Positions 34,104 through 45,371 of a stretch of DNA of 60,000 nt are shown one piece after another. Below the pieces are notes generated by a model, which saw only the letters and a list, made by a program, of their open reading frames with translations, was not told the DNA's origin and did not search any database. The DNA is taken from contig NC_081411.1 of assembly GCF_030272615.1 (NCBI RefSeq), positions 834,634,136-834,694,135 of the forward strand. The letters are read 5' to 3'. This DNA comes from Cryptomeria japonica (lineage: Eukaryota > Streptophyta > Pinopsida > Cupressales > Cupressaceae). Each line of letters opens with the position of its first letter. Within the stretch, counting starts at the first letter, position 1. The position numbers were made by a program, and so were the translations under genes.

Positions 34104-35739
34104 TGCAGGAGCACCTAGGATTTAAGCAAATTAGCTTTCACAATTTTGGCTTGTACTGACCCTAGCCAAGTCAATAGTGAATAAGGACTCTAGGAGGGTC
34201 CAAGAATTAGTATTTTGTGTCAATGTAGGCCTAGGTTAAGTTCATTTTCCTTAGGTTTGCATTTTTTGTGTAAATGGTGAGTTTGAGTAGCCAATTGACC
34301 TTTTTGATGGTCAAAAGTGTCAAAACTTGGTACAAGAATTAGGGAGGGATAAATAGGTCTTAGAAAAGTTTTAAAATTCATTTGTGATGACTTGGAATAG
34401 TTCTTGTAGGTTGGAAAGACCAAAAGTGAAAAAGTTGCAAAGTTGCAAAAGTTGCCATGACAACTTTTGAAAGTTGTCATGACAACTTTTGTCCTGAATT
34501 GGTTAGCATTGGATTTAGGGATTGTTTAATGCCCTAGGAGGAATCCAAACATGGGAAAACTATATATACCCTCTCTTGCATGTTTTCCAAGTTTGGAGAA
34601 GTGTGTGATGTAAGTTCAACAACTGAAACTACTCATTTTAAGTTTGGTTGGCAGCATTTTGGCTTGATTTTACTCATTTTGCAATTGAATATGGATTGAA
34701 TTCATTGATCTAGAAATGGATTGAGTTACTCTTATGTTTTATTGAGTTTTTGGTTCATTTTTAGAGTCTTGTAAATACTGTTCATTGGTGTTTTCTTGTT
34801 CAAGTTTGCAAACAACCAGTTTTGGCTTGTAAATAGTAATTTTCTTGTAAATGTGGTTGCCCCATGATTTCCACACGTGTTGCCATCACGGTTTGATGGG
34901 ACATGATGGGAAACCCTATGTATAGTGTACATATGTAGGTTCAAGTTCTGGAGAGGAGTTTGAGTATGACTGTCACCTTATTCTAGGCGAGCCCAGGAGC
35001 AACCCGACTAGAGGAGAAAAGGTGAAAATTAAGTGCTAAGTGTAAGGGTGTGTGCCAAATCATCATTTCCAAGTTTGGAAGGGTTCATGGAGTTGGGGTA
35101 GAATTTTCCATGTAGGGAGAAGCTTTGACAAATCCTTTTGATACCAAAAATCCAATTTGTTCATTCATTGCCGGTTAAAGGCCTTGTAAACCCTTCAAAC
35201 CCTCATTTTGGGGTTCATACATTGTACGGCCAGGGGCCAAAACCACAAAAATCCTTTAGGAATAGGTGTATCTTTGAATAAAATGAAAAATTATTTGGGG
35301 ATCCTTTGAATCATTTTTACCCAAGCCCTAGAAAATCGGATTTGGAGGCTTAATTAGGTCTAATTCCTTGTAGCCCTTTTCTAGGAAAGATTTTGAAATC
35401 GGTAAGAAACATAATGATTACAAGCCACTAATGGACCCCAAATGCATAAAAAACATGTTAGTAGACACCGCCACACCTCTACAAAATCTTATAATGATAG
35501 GAGGTCATTTTGACAGCTTGAAGCCAATAAGCTATAATTGAGCACCAGAGAAGCACTGTGAATTGGTAGGGTTCCTAGCCAAAACACTTGGAGAAAACAC
35601 CTTAGAAAGAATAGGAAACAAGACCTAGAAGAAATTGAGAAGGAATCAAAGGTCTAGAGAGCAATTGGGCCTGATGAGTTGGTGCAATTGAGCAACACCA
35701 ACTAGGTGAAGTGTTGAGAAAACTAGGTAAACCCCATCA
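34104..35739 (+). repeat. Chromo-1 5' LTR
   Basis: Starts TGCAGGAGCACC and ends CCCCATCA, 3 bp before the primer site. The TATA box TATATATA is at about 34561-34568. About 75-110 bp upstream lie two tandem palindromic units around GTTGTCATGACAAC (34447-34491). The first 1170 bp match the 3' LTR at roughly 93% by eye. Confidence 0.88.
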
Positions 35740-35742
35740 AAT

Positions 35743-35754
35743 TGGTATCAGAGC
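35743..35754 (+). other. Primer-binding site of Chromo-1 (initiator tRNA-Met type)
   Basis: TGGTATCAGAGC, complementary to the 3' end of plant initiator tRNA-Met, 3 bp after the LTR end. Confidence 0.95.
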
Positions 35755-35780
35755 CTACAAGATTTGGGCTAAGTGAGTAG

Positions 35781-36917
35781 ATGTCCTTAGTGGAATCTGT
35801 AGCAGAAAACAACATGGTGACCAATGTAGAGTTGGCAAAGAAAGTGGATGATCAAGAAGAAGAGAATAGACTCCTGAAGGAGAAGTTTCTAGAATTGGAG
35901 AGTAAGCTTGGAGAGGTAGAAACAAAGGCAGATGAAGTGTTGGTAAAGGTGGAAGGAGTAGAAGGGAAGGGTAAAGAAGTGTCAGAGATAGACAAGATTC
36001 CTGAACCTAGTCCTATCCTAGAGAAAGAACCTTTCTTGAAGGCATTGAAGGCCTTGAGTGGCAAATCATTGGAAGGATTGCCACTGTTCACTGGTAAGAT
36101 GGAGGCATAAGTGGTCCTAGAGTGGATAGAAGGTATGGAGAACCATTTTGAATGTGAAGGCATAAATGAAGCCTAGAGAGTCAAGGTAGCCAATTCAAGG
36201 ATGAGAGGAGCTTCCCTCACATGTTGGAAATTTGTGCAAGATGAAAGGAAGCAAATGGGCAAAACACCCATCTCTTCTTGGAAAGGGATGTTAGTCAAAA
36301 TCAAAGACTTCTATCTCCTTGATGACTATGAAGTGCAAATTCATAGGAAGAGGCAAAACGTAACACAAAAAGATCTTGATGTTAGTAGCTATACAGAGGA
36401 GTTTCACAAACTTAGCCTTAAGTATCATGTGGTGGAAGAAGAGAGTCTCAAGGTTGCTAGGTACCTAAATGGTCTATGGTGGAACATCCAAGAAGAAATC
36501 AGTTTAATGAGCCCAAAAATAGTCCATCAAACCTATCAACTTTCCATTAAGGTGGAGGAAAAAATGAAAAGAAGACATGACTCAAGCAACAATGGGGGCA
36601 GGGGTAAAGGAAAAGACAATAGAAGCCATAAAGGAGGCTTTGGAGGAAGAAGTTCTAAACAAAGAACACAAGGAGAGTCTAAACTCACTGAGAAGCAAGA
36701 TAGTGGCAGCAGCAAAGGAGGATTCAATAGAGGAAGGGGATCCAATAGTGGTTTCAGAGGAAGATCTAGTGGAAAAGATAGAGGTTCCTCATACTTTACA
36801 ACAATGAAGTGTTACCATTGTAACCAACTTGGTCATCTAGCATATAGGTGTCCAGAGAAGAGATCATCATCACATGGTGGTGAGAGAAGAGTGAGTTATC
36901 TCCAAGAAGAGTCTTAA
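35781..36917 (+). pseudogene. Chromo-1 gag
   Basis: Frame 3 with stops at about 36108 and 36174. The N-terminal part is a coiled coil (LAKKVDDQEEENRLLKEKFL). The gag core follows at about 36110-36550 (LEWIEGMENHF; SSWKGMLVKIKDFYL; SYTEEFHKLSLKYHV). A long Gly/Arg/Ser-rich stretch leads to the CCHC zinc knuckle CYHCNQLGHLAYRC (36811-36852). Start chosen at 35781, 26 bases after the primer site. Gag forms the particle and packages RNA. Only the two stops break it. Confidence 0.9.
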
Positions 36918-37460
36918 AGAAGCAAGACTTCAGAAGTTGCCTTAGAGTCAGAGGTAGGTGACAACTTGATGATAAGGAGAACATTGATCAAAGAACCAGT
37001 TAGATAAGAGCCAAGCCAAAGAAGGTCCTTATTTAGGATCAAATGCAAGATTATGGACAAAGTGTACAAAGTGATAATTGATTTAGGGTCTACAGACAAC
37101 ATTGTGTCAGAAGAGGCAGTGAGCAAGCTAAAATTGTAAAAGATACCTCACAACAATCCCTATAGAGTCACTTGGTTGAACAAAGGCCAACATGTCCTGG
37201 TAAATGAGCAAGCATGGGTGGATTTTACCATTGGAAGGTATAAGGACAAGGTGTTATGTGATTTCCTACCCATGGATGCATTCCATCTTCTATTAGGAAG
37301 ACCATGGAAATTCGATAGACAAGCTATCCATGATGGAGCCAAGAATGCATACTCATTCAAGAAAGATGGAGTCACATTCAAGATTCAGTCTATCCTTGAG
37401 GAAGAAGAAAAGAGGGCAACAGGTCCTAATGTTCTTTTGGTGAGTGAAAACAGTTCCTAA
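36918..37460 (+). pseudogene. Chromo-1 protease
   Basis: Same frame as gag. The active-site region reads VIIDLGSTDNIVS (about 37072-37110); the residue between Asp and Gly is Leu, not the usual Ser or Thr. LLLGRPWKFDRQ at about 37290 is the second conserved block. A stop lies at 37137. Frame 3 ends at 37458, after which the polyprotein continues in frame 2, so one indel lies between 37440 and 37499. Confidence 0.85.
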
Positions 37461-37498
37461 AGACACTTAAGGAAGGTGAAGGTATAAGGTTTTCACTT

Positions 37499-38467
37499 GT
37501 GATGAAGCCCAAAGAAGAAGACAAGAAAGAGCAGCAATATTTGCCATTAGAGGTGCAAGATTTGTTGAAGAAATTCAAAGGTATAGTAAGTGAAGGACAA
37601 CCAGCCACCCTACCTCCTAAAAGAACCATAAGCCATCAAATAGACTTCATTCTCGGAGCAGCCTTTCCTAATAAGGCAGCCTATAAAATGACTCCTCAAC
37701 AAAACATTGAAATTGCCAAGCAAATCCAAGAGCTCTTAGACCAAGGCCTAATTAGGAAAAGTATTAGCCCTTGTGTTGTCCCTACCATGTTAGCACCAAA
37801 GAAAGGTGGTACTTGGAGATTGTGTATTGATTCTAGAGCCATAAAGAGGATCACCATCAAATATAGGTTCCCTATTCCTAGAATAGAAGACCTAATGGAT
37901 TGTTTAGGGGAAGCCAAGTACTTTACTAAGATTGACCTTAAGAGTGGCTATCATTAAATTAGGATTAAGGAGGGTGATGAATGGAAAACTAAATTTACGA
38001 CTACTAAAGGTCTTTATGAGTGGCTTGTAATGCCATTTGGCTTATCCAATACTCCAAGCACCTTCATGAGACTTGTGAATGAGGTGATGAAAGACTTTAT
38101 AAGTAAATTTGTAGTAGTATATCTTGATGATATTCTCATTTTCAGGAAAGATAGGGCAAATCACATTAATCATTTGCAAGATGTATTACAAAGATTGTAT
38201 GATGAAAAGCTAACCATGAATTTGGATAAGTGTGAGTTTGTCAAGCAAGAGTTGGTTTACCTTGGGTTTGTGTTGTCTCAAGGAAACCTCAAGATGGATC
38301 CAAGCAAGGTTGAAGCCATTGTAAATTGGCCTACTCCTAAGATAGCAACAGAGGTGAGAAGCTTCCATGGACTAGCTCAGTACTCCATGAAGTTCATTAG
38401 GAAGTTCAGTGCTATATGTGCACCAATGTTAGACAACATTAGAGGTGGAGTAAAAGAAAATTTTTAG
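37499..38467 (+). pseudogene. Chromo-1 reverse transcriptase
   Basis: Frame 2, with a single stop at 37955 (probably from a Gln codon). Blocks: [64 protein letters not shown], catalytic YLDDILIF (about 38118), [16 protein letters not shown]. Essentially full-length RT palm and thumb with catalytic Asp residues kept. A stop at 38465 separates it from RNase H. Confidence 0.93.
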
Positions 38468-39001
38468 TGGGGTGAAGCAGCAAACAAAGGTTTTGAAACC
38501 TTGAAGGATAAGATAGCTACCCAACTGGTACTAGTGTTGCCTAGTTTTGAGAAACTTTTCATTGTAGAATGTGATGCAAGCAATGTTGCAGTAGGTGTTG
38601 TCCTAAGTCAAGAAGAAAGACTAGTAGATTTCCATAGTGAGAAGCTAAGTGATGCCAAGAGGAAGTACTCCTCTTATGATCTTAAGTTGTATTCTTTACT
38701 GCAGACATTGAGGAAATGGAGACACTATCTCCTCCCTAAAGAATTTGTGGTCTATACGGACAACCAAGCATTGAGTTTCCTAAACTCACAAGATAAACTC
38801 AGTCATAAACACATGAAATGGGTGGAGTATATGTAGGCCTATACATTCACCATTAAGCACAAGAAGGGGCAGTTAAACCGAGTAGCTGATGCATTGAGTA
38901 TAAAACTTTTGACATTCCAAGAAATCCAATTGAGAAGCATAGGTGTGGACAGTTTTAGAGACTTGTACCCAGAGGATGAAGACTTCTCAAATGCCTAAAA
39001 G
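38468..39001 (+). pseudogene. Chromo-1 RNase H
   Basis: Same frame as RT. FIVECDASNVAVGVVLSQ (first Asp, about 38560), EKLSDAKRKYSSYDLKLYSLLQTLRKWRHYL (Glu region), VVYTDNQALSFL (Asp, about 38750) and VADALS (Asp, about 38885) give the complete acidic set. Stops are at 38834 and 38996. It removed template RNA during DNA synthesis. Confidence 0.9.
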
Positions 39002-40012
39002 GTGTGTAAGGAGTACCAAAATCACTTCTATAGTGAGTATTCTAATTTTACTTTACAAAATGAACTATTGTTCAAAGGTGGGCAGCTTTGTGTTCCTAGA
39101 GGCCCAATGAGGGAAAACTTTATTCAAGAAAAGCATAATGATAGTCGTAGTGGACATTTTGGATTCAATAAGACTCAAGAGTTGGTTCAAAGATACTATT
39201 ATTGGCCAAGGATGAACCAAGATGTGAAGAAATATGTGAAGACTTGCATAGTTTGCCAAAAGGCCAAGGGTACTTCTACAAATGTTGGTTTGTACCAACC
39301 TCTTCCCTTACCAAATAGACCTTGGGAATGCATTAGCATGGATTTTGTAATAGGTTTACCAAGGACTAAGCAGGGATATAACAACATTTATGTCATTGTG
39401 GATAGATTTAGCAAAATGGCTCACTTTGTGCCTTGCAAGACTACTCATGATGCTTGCCAAATTGCTCAATTGTTCTTCAAAGAGGTGGTGAGGATACATG
39501 GTTTACCCATGAGCATTGTTTCAGATAGGGACTCAAATTTCATGAGTCATTTTTGGAAGATATTATGGCAAAATCTTGGCACCAACCTTTCTTTTGGATT
39601 AGCCTACCATCTTGAAATAGATGGGAAGACCGAAGTGGTGAATAGAAGCTTGGGAAACTTGTTAAGGTGCCTTACTAAAGAATATAGTCAAACATGGGAT
39701 CAATTACTCTCACAACATGAATATGCATACAATGACACCATAAATAGGACTACCAGAAAGAGCCCTTTTGAAGTGGTCTATGGTGTGCACCCAAGAGGCA
39801 TTTTGGAGTTGAGAGACTTAGAAAGTGCAACAAGAAGAAGTGGATATGCAGAGGACATTTCTCAATCAATGGAGGAGGTCCATGATTTAGTTAAACAAGC
39901 ATTGATGGAGAACACAAGCAAACTTAAACAAAAAGTTGATGAAAAGAGGAAGAACCTAAAATTTCAAGTGGGAGATCTTGTCATGGTGAACTTGAACAAA
40001 GAAAGGCTATAG
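39002..40012 (+). pseudogene. Chromo-1 integrase
   Basis: A 336-codon stretch without stops. The zinc finger has H in EKHNDSRSGHFG and CIVCQ (about 39245). Catalytic residues: Asp in SMDFVIGLP (about 39340), Asp in IVSDRDSNF (about 39520), Glu in DGKTEVVNRSLGN (about 39630). The C-terminal part has FQVGDLVMVNLNKERL. A stop at 40010 separates the GPY/F-like end (KFQMRRIGSCAILAKYGENAYKV) and the chromodomain. Nearly intact. Confidence 0.93.
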
Positions 40013-40018
40013 AAAGGA

Positions 40019-40417
40019 GTGTCAAACAAGTTTCAAATGAGAAGGATAGGTTCATGTGCCATTCTAGCCAAGTATGGAGAAAATGCCTACAAAGTGGATC
40101 TACTTAGTGACATAGGCTTGTCACCAGTTTTCAATATAGAAGACTTAGTTGCATACAAGGGACTAGTTCAAGGTTTATATTGTAGTCACTCAGAGGTTTT
40201 AGTTGATCTAAACAACCTTCAGTTACCAGCCAAACCAAATCCAATGGCCGAGAAGGTGTTGAGTTCAAGGATCGCCAATAAGATAAGGCATCAAGTCTAT
40301 TGGGAGCACCTAATCAAATGGAAGGGTATGGATGATGCTAAAGCTACATGGGTGATGGAGATAGATTTTCAAAAGCTTGGAATTGATCATTATCTTATTC
40401 CTAAAGAGGTGACATGA
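40019..40417 (+). pseudogene. Chromo-1 integrase tail and chromodomain
   Basis: After the integrase tail, residues at about 40270-40400 read YWEHLIKWKGMDDAKATWV, which fits a retrotransposon chromodomain (aromatic, IKWKG, acidic, ATW). In chromoviruses this domain steers insertion toward marked chromatin. It ends at a TGA on 40415-40417. Only the stop at 40010 separates it from integrase. Confidence 0.88.
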
Positions 40418-40423
40418 TCTTCT

Positions 40424-40440
40424 TTTGTTTGGGAGAATGA
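40424..40440 (+). other. Polypurine tract of Chromo-1
   Basis: TTTGTTTGGGAGAATGA lies directly before the TG that opens the 3' LTR. A weak purine tract, placed by position. Confidence 0.6.
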
Positions 40441-41618
40441 TGCGGGAGCACCTAGGACTTAGGAAAATTAGCTTTCACAATTTTGGCTTGTAATGACCCT
40501 AGCCAATTCAGTAGTGAATAAGGACTCTAGAAGGGTCCAAGAGTTATTATTTTGTGTCAATGTAGGCCTAGGTTGAGTTCATTTTCCTTAGGTTTGCATT
40601 TTTTGTGTAAATAGTGAGTTTGAGTAGCCAATTGAACTTTTTGATGGTCAAAAGTGTCAAAACTTGGTGCAGGCATTAGGGAGGGCTAAATAGGTCTTAT
40701 AAAAGTTTTAAAAGTCATTTGTGATGACTTGGAATAGGTCTTGTAGGTTGGAAAGACCAAAAGTGCAAAAGTTGCAAAGTTGCAAAAAATTGTCATGACA
40801 ACTTTTGAAAGTTGTCATGACAACTTTTGTCCTGAATTGGTTAGCGTTGGAGTTAGGGATTGTTTAACGCCATAGGAGGAATACACACCTGGGAAACCAA
40901 TATATACCCTCTCTTTCATGTTTTCCAAGGTTGGAGAAGTGTGTGATGTAAGTTCAACAACTGAAACTACTCATTTTCAGTTTTGTTGGCAACGTTTTGG
41001 CTTGATTTTACTCATTTTGCAATTGAATATGGATTAAATCCATTGATCTAGTAATGGATTGAGTTAATCCTATGTGTTATTGAGTTTTTGGTTTATTTTT
41101 AGAGTCTTGTAAATACTATTCATTGGTATTTTCTTGTTCAAGTTTGCAAACAACCAGTTTTGGCTTGTAAATAGCAATTTTCTTGTAAATATGGTTGCCC
41201 CATGAGTTCCACACGTGCTGCCATCATAATTTGTTGGGACATGATGGGAAACCCTCTTTATAGTGTACATATGCAGGTTAAAGTTTTGGAGAGGATTTTG
41301 AGTATGACTATCACTATATTCTAGGCAAGTCCAGGAGCAACCCGGCTAGAGGAGAAAAGGTGAAAATTAAGTGCTAAGTGCAGGGGTGTGTGCCAAATCA
41401 TCATTTTAGAGTTTTGAGGGGTTCATGGAGTTGGGACAAACTTTTCCATGCAAGTTGAAGCTTTGACAAATCCTTTTGATACCAAAAACCCAATTTGTTC
41501 ATTCACTGTCGCTTAAAGGCCTTGTAAACCCTTCAAAACCGTCATTTTGGGGTTCATCCATTGTATGGTGAAACCAAGGGCCAAAACCATAAAAATCCTT
41601 GTAGATCTAGTGTATCCC
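40441..41618 (+). repeat. Chromo-1 3' LTR, truncated
   Basis: Matches 34104 to about 35280 from TGCGGGAGCACC onward, with the palindromic pair at 40788-40830 and the TATA box (TATATA) near 40900. Homology fades after GTGTATC at about 41611-41618. Beyond that the minus strand reads as Tat-1 polyprotein again. Confidence 0.85.
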
Positions 41619-41790
41619 AAACCCCAATTCTTAAGATTTTTTGTAGGTAGTATGCGCTCAAAGATATCTTGTACATGTGCCCCAAGCCTGTGGTTCCATC
41701 ATAACCATGGCATTTAAACATTTTGATACCATGACCATAATGTTCTAAGGGGAGTTCGACATTTGTAGTAACACTTTCTTCTTTGTACAA
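41618..41790 (-). pseudogene. Tat-1 G-patch segment
   Basis: The minus strand reads LEHYGHGIKMFKCHGYDGTT and then GLG, matching the Tat-2 G-patch (19335-19400) in spacing; YKEESVTTNVELP before it matches WLYKDEDK...KVNIP. The conserved Met before Gly-Tyr is His here. It continued into 33671-34103 before Chromo-1 inserted. Confidence 0.7.
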
Positions 41791-42059
41791 CCATCATTTT
41801 ATATCTTCTTCTAAAGATTCTTCATTGAGTTCTCCCCACCGGATGAAGGAGCAATCATCAAAAAATTGAATGATTTATTTTCCTTTGTGTTTACTTGTTG
41901 ATTGTGGTAATACTCTCTTGAAGGATAGGAGAGATAGTTGCCCAACTGGTAATGTCCCGGAACATGAGTACTCGCCACACCCTTCATCTTTGATTTGAAG
42001 AGGAGGCACTGTGGGAGTGTAATGTGTTAATGCTGGTGCTTTTGCAACTTTTAGGGATT

Positions 42060-42560
42060 CCATTTGTAAGTGGCATGGAGTTGTTTGATTGTTTGGTACT
42101 TGATTATATGTGTCTGCCCTTAAATAATTCTAGTTTTGAAAGGGGTTTAGGTCGCCATGAATGTTGATCTCACTGCCATTATATGGGAACTTAACACATT
42201 GGTGAAAAGTCGATGGTACTGCTTGCATGGTATGTGTCCATGGCCGGCCTAACAACATTTTGTATCCCAACTCTCTATCTAAGACCTAAAAGGTGATATC
42301 TATTGTAAATAGTCCCACTTGTATTGACAAAGTCATGACACCTTTAGAAGGGTGTTCCTCATCATAAGCTTTGATATTTATTCTCTTGGTAGGATCAATA
42401 TAATGTTTGGAATATCCTAAAGATTTAATCAAATGCAATGTGCATATGTTAAGGCCAGCTCCACCATCTATAAGTAATCTTCAAACCTTCTTTCGGTGAA
42501 TCAAAGCTTCTAGGTGTAAGGGATCATTGTTCATGGGTTGGTCTATAGGTACATCCTACT
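42060..42560 (-). pseudogene. Tat-1 protease
   Basis: Minus-strand frames read LLIDGGAGLNICTLHLIKSLGY (active site, about 42480-42420) and MLLGRPWTHTMQAVPSTFHQ (about 42260-42200), nearly the same words as Tat-2 18628-18900. An in-frame stop lies just before the active site, near 42487, and another near 42288. Aspartic protease of the polyprotein. Confidence 0.88.
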
Positions 42561-42779
42561 AAAACAATGCAACCTTTGAAGCTTCCAATTTTCCAACCAT
42601 GGACTAGAATGTGTTCTCATCAATATCTCTGGCAACAACTAAATCTTATAATGCTTTGTCAAGGACAACCTTATGAGTTGGCAAGATGCGCAATAACTCA
42701 AATAATAAAATTTGAGGTAGAGTTCATTTCAACTGATCCACATATTGTAATTACTAGTTATTGGAGAGGGATTTGATGT

Positions 42780-43560
42780 CACCCCTTGTAATGTGACCTT
42801 TGATCTTCTAGTGATGACAACACAGTCTCTGCTTTTAGGATTTATTGTGATTGTAGCCACTATTGCATCTCTTACACTAAGTGTGTTTATGGCATAATCA
42901 AATGCGACATTGGTATAGTTGGAAGTGTTGTTTTGTGCATTGGAACTAGAAGCCTTTCCTTTGTTATGCTTGACAAAAGGATCCTTTAAGATGGTATGAT
43001 CTATGTTTGGTGTTTTAGTGGCATCAACAATAATATCACCTTGATCAATGAGGTCTTGTATGAGGTTATTTATCTTGTAGCAACTTGTTGTCTTGTGACC
43101 TTTATTGCAGTGGTATTCATAGAAATCATTGTCATTCCACTAAGTGGGCTTGAATGGACCTGGTTCATATGGCCTAGCTTTTGGTAGAGTTATGGTATTA
43201 CTTTGTATTAAATTTTTAAGTGTTGATTCAATAGGTTCACCAAGGGATGTAAAGTTTCTTCTGGGTGTAACTACCCTTGGTGGTCTTGGATTTCTTAACT
43301 AAATTACATTGGTGTTGTTTATCTGGGTTTGATTCTTATTGGTAGAATCAACTAGTCCTTGTAGAGATACTTCTGGTTGAACTCTATTTACAACACGGGC
43401 ATCAACAACTCTATCACTTGTGACATTTTTGTTCCTAGGCCAAAATTTTGGCCTTTCATTGTTTGTATTTGCATCTAGCCCATTATCTTTGTGGTGTTTA
43501 AGTATCCCTTTCTCTAATAAGCCTCTTTCACACTTAATGCCTTTCTTCGTGATGTTCTTG
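42780..43560 (-). pseudogene. Tat-1 gag C-terminal part with zinc knuckle
   Basis: A minus-strand frame near 43160-43040 reads FYEYHCNKGHKTTSC then IQDLIDQGDII, matching the Tat-2 knuckle FCNYHQNKGHLTNDC. The first Cys is Tyr here, so zinc binding is doubtful. Upstream pieces (RPKFWPRNKNV and LGEPIESTLKNLIQSNTI) also match Tat-2. A stop lies before WNDND. Confidence 0.75.
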
Positions 43561-43574
43561 AAAGTGCTTAGGCA

Positions 43575-44177
43575 CTACATTTGCAATGGATACTTAATTT
43601 GACGCACAAGATTTTCATTAAAAATCTCTACTTTCTCAACTTTATGGATGTGGCTAAGACATCTGCGATATAGGCCCCTCCATATTTGCAAGAATTTAGC
43701 GAAGGTTTCTCCTTCCTTTTTATTTGTTGCACATAAATCCATCAAGGTAATTGGATTATCTATATTGAATGCAAAGATTGATATGAATAACTTAGCCAGT
43801 TTTCCCCATGAATCAATCTTGGGTGGAAGGTGTGAAAACCATTCCAGTGTTGTCCCTCCAAGACTTTTGGAAAATAGCCCCATTAAGTATGTATCTTCAT
43901 GGGATACCTCAATACATGGCGTGAATAATTCCCTTACATGATCTCGTAGATCACCTTTCCCTCTATATTTGTCTAACATTGGAGTTTCAAAATGTGGAGG
44001 AAATGGTGGCATGTATAAATTTATATCAAAAGGATATGGATGGAGGTCCTCCATTGTATATCTCTTTTTATCATTGATTTTTTGCATATTGGTCATCTTC
44101 TTGTGAAGATTCTCCATTTTGTGAGTTAGGATCTCTATTTCAGTCAATGGTGTATTGACTTGATAAGTGTTTCCCAC
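43575..44177 (-). pseudogene. Tat-1 gag core
   Basis: A 200-codon open stretch: coiled coil (IEILTHKMENLHKKMTNMQ), then YTMEDLHPYPFDINLYMPPF, LDKYRGKGDLRDHVREL, LEWFSHLPPKIDSWGKLAKL and GETFAKFLQIWRGLYRRC. This is the retrotransposon gag family core, aligned with Tat-2 16990-17470 and more complete at its end. Confidence 0.9.
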
Positions 44178-44413
44178 AAAAGGGATAGTGTTTGATTATC
44201 TTGGAGCTTGCTAAAATGTGCAATGACCATGTAATTGTGTACCATAAGTCCCACTAGGTGGTGTAAAGTATGCAATATGTGTATTGATATTCGGCTGAGC
44301 TGAGCTAGTTGTCCCTTGATTCACATTTTTTCCATTGTAGGTGGATCCAACTAAAATTGAAGGTTAAATTATATTGGCTGAAGCAGTGTTTTGAGCTATG
44401 GTAGCTTGTATTG

Positions 44414-44908
44414 TTATGTTGGGCGATGTCTGGGATGTAACATTAGTACTTGTTGATGCCATTGTTGACTGTGTTGAAGTTGTAGCAGCTTGAGTACTTT
44501 GAGATACACCCTGGATTTTTGTAGAAAATGTTGCTTGAGCACTTCAGGAAAATTTTGATTCAATGTCATACCTGGTGGCAATATAGTGTAAATTTCCACC
44601 TCTAGAGGTAACTTGGCCCCATTTTGGACTAAGAGTGTGATATATTTGTCTCTATCATTGTTGATGAGGGCGTTGAGGATCATAAGTGTTTCTAGATATT
44701 GATGGGTTGCTTCCAATTCTTGTTTTGTCAAATTATGTTGTATCTCATCAATGGAAGGTAGCCTATTTGTGTTTATTGATAAGGTTGCGGGTCTTCGACC
44801 CTGTGTTTTTTTAATTTTAGATAGATTTATGTTCCATGTCGGGTTAACCAAATGGTTGTTGTTAGGATCCATTTGATGTTTTACCTTTTGAGCATGTGTT
44901 AATGGCAT
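44414..44908 (-). pseudogene. Tat-1 gag N-terminal part
   Basis: 164 codons on the minus strand. A region with LVQNGAKLPLEVEI matches LVLAKSGAKLPQDF of Tat-2 gag, which places it as the gag N-terminus. The end is Gln/His-rich. Between 44178 and 44413 the frame is broken but Thr/Gln-rich gag sequence seems to continue. The start at 44908 is a plausible gag initiation codon, not proven. Confidence 0.7.
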
Positions 44909-45039
44909 GAATGTTATTCTAAAGTGATCTTGACTCTTTAAGTCTTTCTAAAATGTGAATGCAAGACTCAACTAAATACAAGGTCCTATAAAGACACACT
45001 AAAATGCAATCTATGAATGAAGACTCACTACCAAGGATT

Positions 45040-45306
45040 TCAGAATTCAAACACAAGGCTTTCAACGTATTGCCAAAATGCTTCTAATTTTGCCTCTTCT
45101 TTGATTTGGTTTTCGAGGTCTATGTCAATTTGTACTGACTTCCAAACTTCATCATCTATGAGAGCTTGCACTATGTCGTATTGGTCTTGATCAACTATCA
45201 ACTCCTCAACAAGAATATTCAAACTATCAATTATTTCTAATTGAACATTGTTTGGCCCAAGATTGGGTTGCTCAAATAGGAATTTATCGTCTCCTTTCAG
45301 ACTCAT
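45040..45306 (-). CDS. Short acidic leader ORF of Tat-1, copy 1
   Basis: 88 codons without a stop, starting MSLKGDDKFLFEQPNLGPN. Strongly acidic and probably helical; no known domain recognised. It lies upstream of gag in the leader, just downstream of a paralogous copy (45372-45650). The shared start, the shared FEQPxLGPN word and the preserved length suggest selection before decay. It may encode a small accessory protein or be a duplicated regulatory leader ORF. No counterpart was recognised in Tat-2. Confidence 0.5.
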   Translation of the reverse strand: MSLKGDDKFLFEQPNLGPNNVQLEIIDSLNILVEELIVDQDQYDIVQALIDDEVWKSVQIDIDLENQIKEEAKLEAFWQYVESLVFEF

Positions 45307-45371
45307 ATGTTAAAGACTACAATGCAGACTATGTTGAACCTAGGAATGATTGACACTTTTCTTTAAGAACT

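Larger units (their letters stand above)
34104..41618 (+). mobile_element. Chromo-1: Ty3/gypsy chromovirus, 3' LTR truncated
   Basis: + strand element inside Tat-1: 5' LTR (34104-35739), initiator-Met-type primer site, gag with zinc knuckle, protease, RT, RNase H, integrase, chromodomain, purine tract, 3' LTR. The 3' LTR stops matching near 41618, about 460 bp short, and no 5-bp duplication of the left flank (AGTCG) is found there. A deletion removed the LTR end and perhaps some Tat-1 sequence. Coding regions are among the least damaged here, with few stops and one or two frame changes. The sublineage is not assigned. Confidence 0.93.

Noticed and set aside
35743-35754. tRNA-like match (also 54290-54301)
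   Set aside because: Only 12 nt complementary to initiator tRNA-Met right after an LTR, so these are primer-binding sites, not tRNA genes.
35852-36163. Minus-strand 103-codon frame, and others opposite Chromo-1
   Set aside because: Shadow of gag in the antisense frame with no domain. The same holds for minus-strand frames at 36536, 37160, 37426 and 37696.
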